Below are positions 32,219 through 32,355 of a stretch of 32,355 nt of DNA, piece by piece. How positions within the stretch are numbered: the first letter of the stretch is position 1; every line of letters starts with the position of its first letter. The DNA is from an uncultured Bacteroidota bacterium (GTDB lineage Bacteria; Bacteroidota; Bacteroidia; Chitinophagales; LD1): positions 1 through 32,355 of the forward strand of contig CAIXBT010000321.1 in the NCBI GenBank assembly GCA_903917755.1, read 5' to 3'. Both the position numbers and the translations under genes were made by a program. The notes under the pieces were generated by a model. It saw nothing but the letters and a program-made list of their open reading frames with translations, was not told the origin of the DNA and ran no database searches.

Positions 32219-32355
32219 ATGAAAGCATTATATGCAATTTTATTTGTTTTTGTTTCTGTCACATTCTCATTCGCTCAGGCACAACAAAAGGGAGTGACTG
32301 TCAACAACAAAGGAGCTGCTGCCAAGAGCAGCAAGGGAGGCGGTGTAGAAGCAAA
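32219..32355 (+). CDS. secreted protein, truncated by the window end
   Basis: From the ATG at 32219 the frame stays open to the last base. The visible 45 residues begin with a signal peptide (MKALYAILFVFVSVTFSFAQ, cleavage near the AQA) followed by a Lys/Gly/Ala-rich stretch (GVTVNNKGAAAKSSKGGG). Nothing can be said about the function. It diverges from the cys leader over 120 bases; TACCTTAG (32192-32199), one mismatch from the -7 consensus, lies 19 bases before the ATG. Confidence 0.6.
   Translation, partial: MKALYAILFVFVSVTFSFAQAQQKGVTVNNKGAAAKSSKGGGVEA

Overview
The window looks like ordinary chromosome from a member of the Bacteroidota. The evidence is the gliding-motility ABC transporter genes gldF and gldG followed by a DUF4340-type gene and dnaN, an EGF-like lipoprotein of a Bacteroidota type, a RecQ with the long C-terminal extension usual in this phylum, few Shine-Dalgarno sequences, and several promoters of the phylum-specific form TTG-N17..23-TAnnTTTG. 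I cannot place it below phylum with confidence; Chitinophagales/Sphingobacteriia is a guess. No rRNA, tRNA, insertion sequence, phage or CRISPR was seen.

Layout. 1-5.9 kb: EGF-like lipoprotein, Pif1-like helicase, dihydrofolate reductase (-), RelA/SpoT enzyme and DinB-fold protein (-). 6.3-9.5 kb: a PLP trans-sulfuration enzyme coupled to a DUF72 gene, a DUF1295 membrane protein, and a 44-residue membrane protein (-) missed by the ORF track. 9.8-12.7 kb: serS (-), a YkuK-like RNase H-fold gene and a JmjC-type oxygenase (-). 12.8-17.7 kb: gldF, gldG, DUF4340-like gene and dnaN, closed by a good intrinsic terminator. 17.8-23.4 kb: envelope genes, namely a TPR protein, a DUF502 membrane protein (-), an ArnT/PMT-like glycosyltransferase (-), a PagL-like lipid A deacylase and a small lipoprotein (-). 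23.5-26.5 kb: a secreted transglutaminase-like protein and recQ (-). 26.8-30.2 kb: manC, a methionine-type aminotransferase and a YncE-like beta-propeller protein. 30.2-32.1 kb: cysK and cysE as a leftward operon. The window ends in a truncated secreted-protein gene.

The most striking element is the leader of the cysE-cysK operon (about 31944-32098, minus strand). It encodes a 23-residue peptide with three consecutive Cys codons (all TGT). Next comes a segment that can pair either with an upstream protector sequence or with the 5' arm of a strong intrinsic terminator just before cysE. This is the layout of a ribosome-mediated transcription attenuator sensing charged tRNA-Cys, controlling the two enzymes that make cysteine from serine.

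Other points of note are promoter -7 boxes lying almost on the start codon of several genes, a perfect 22-bp GC-rich palindrome in the recQ leader, tightly packed convergent gene pairs (one overlapping by 25 bp), and a lipid A-type enzyme pair with divergent promoters.
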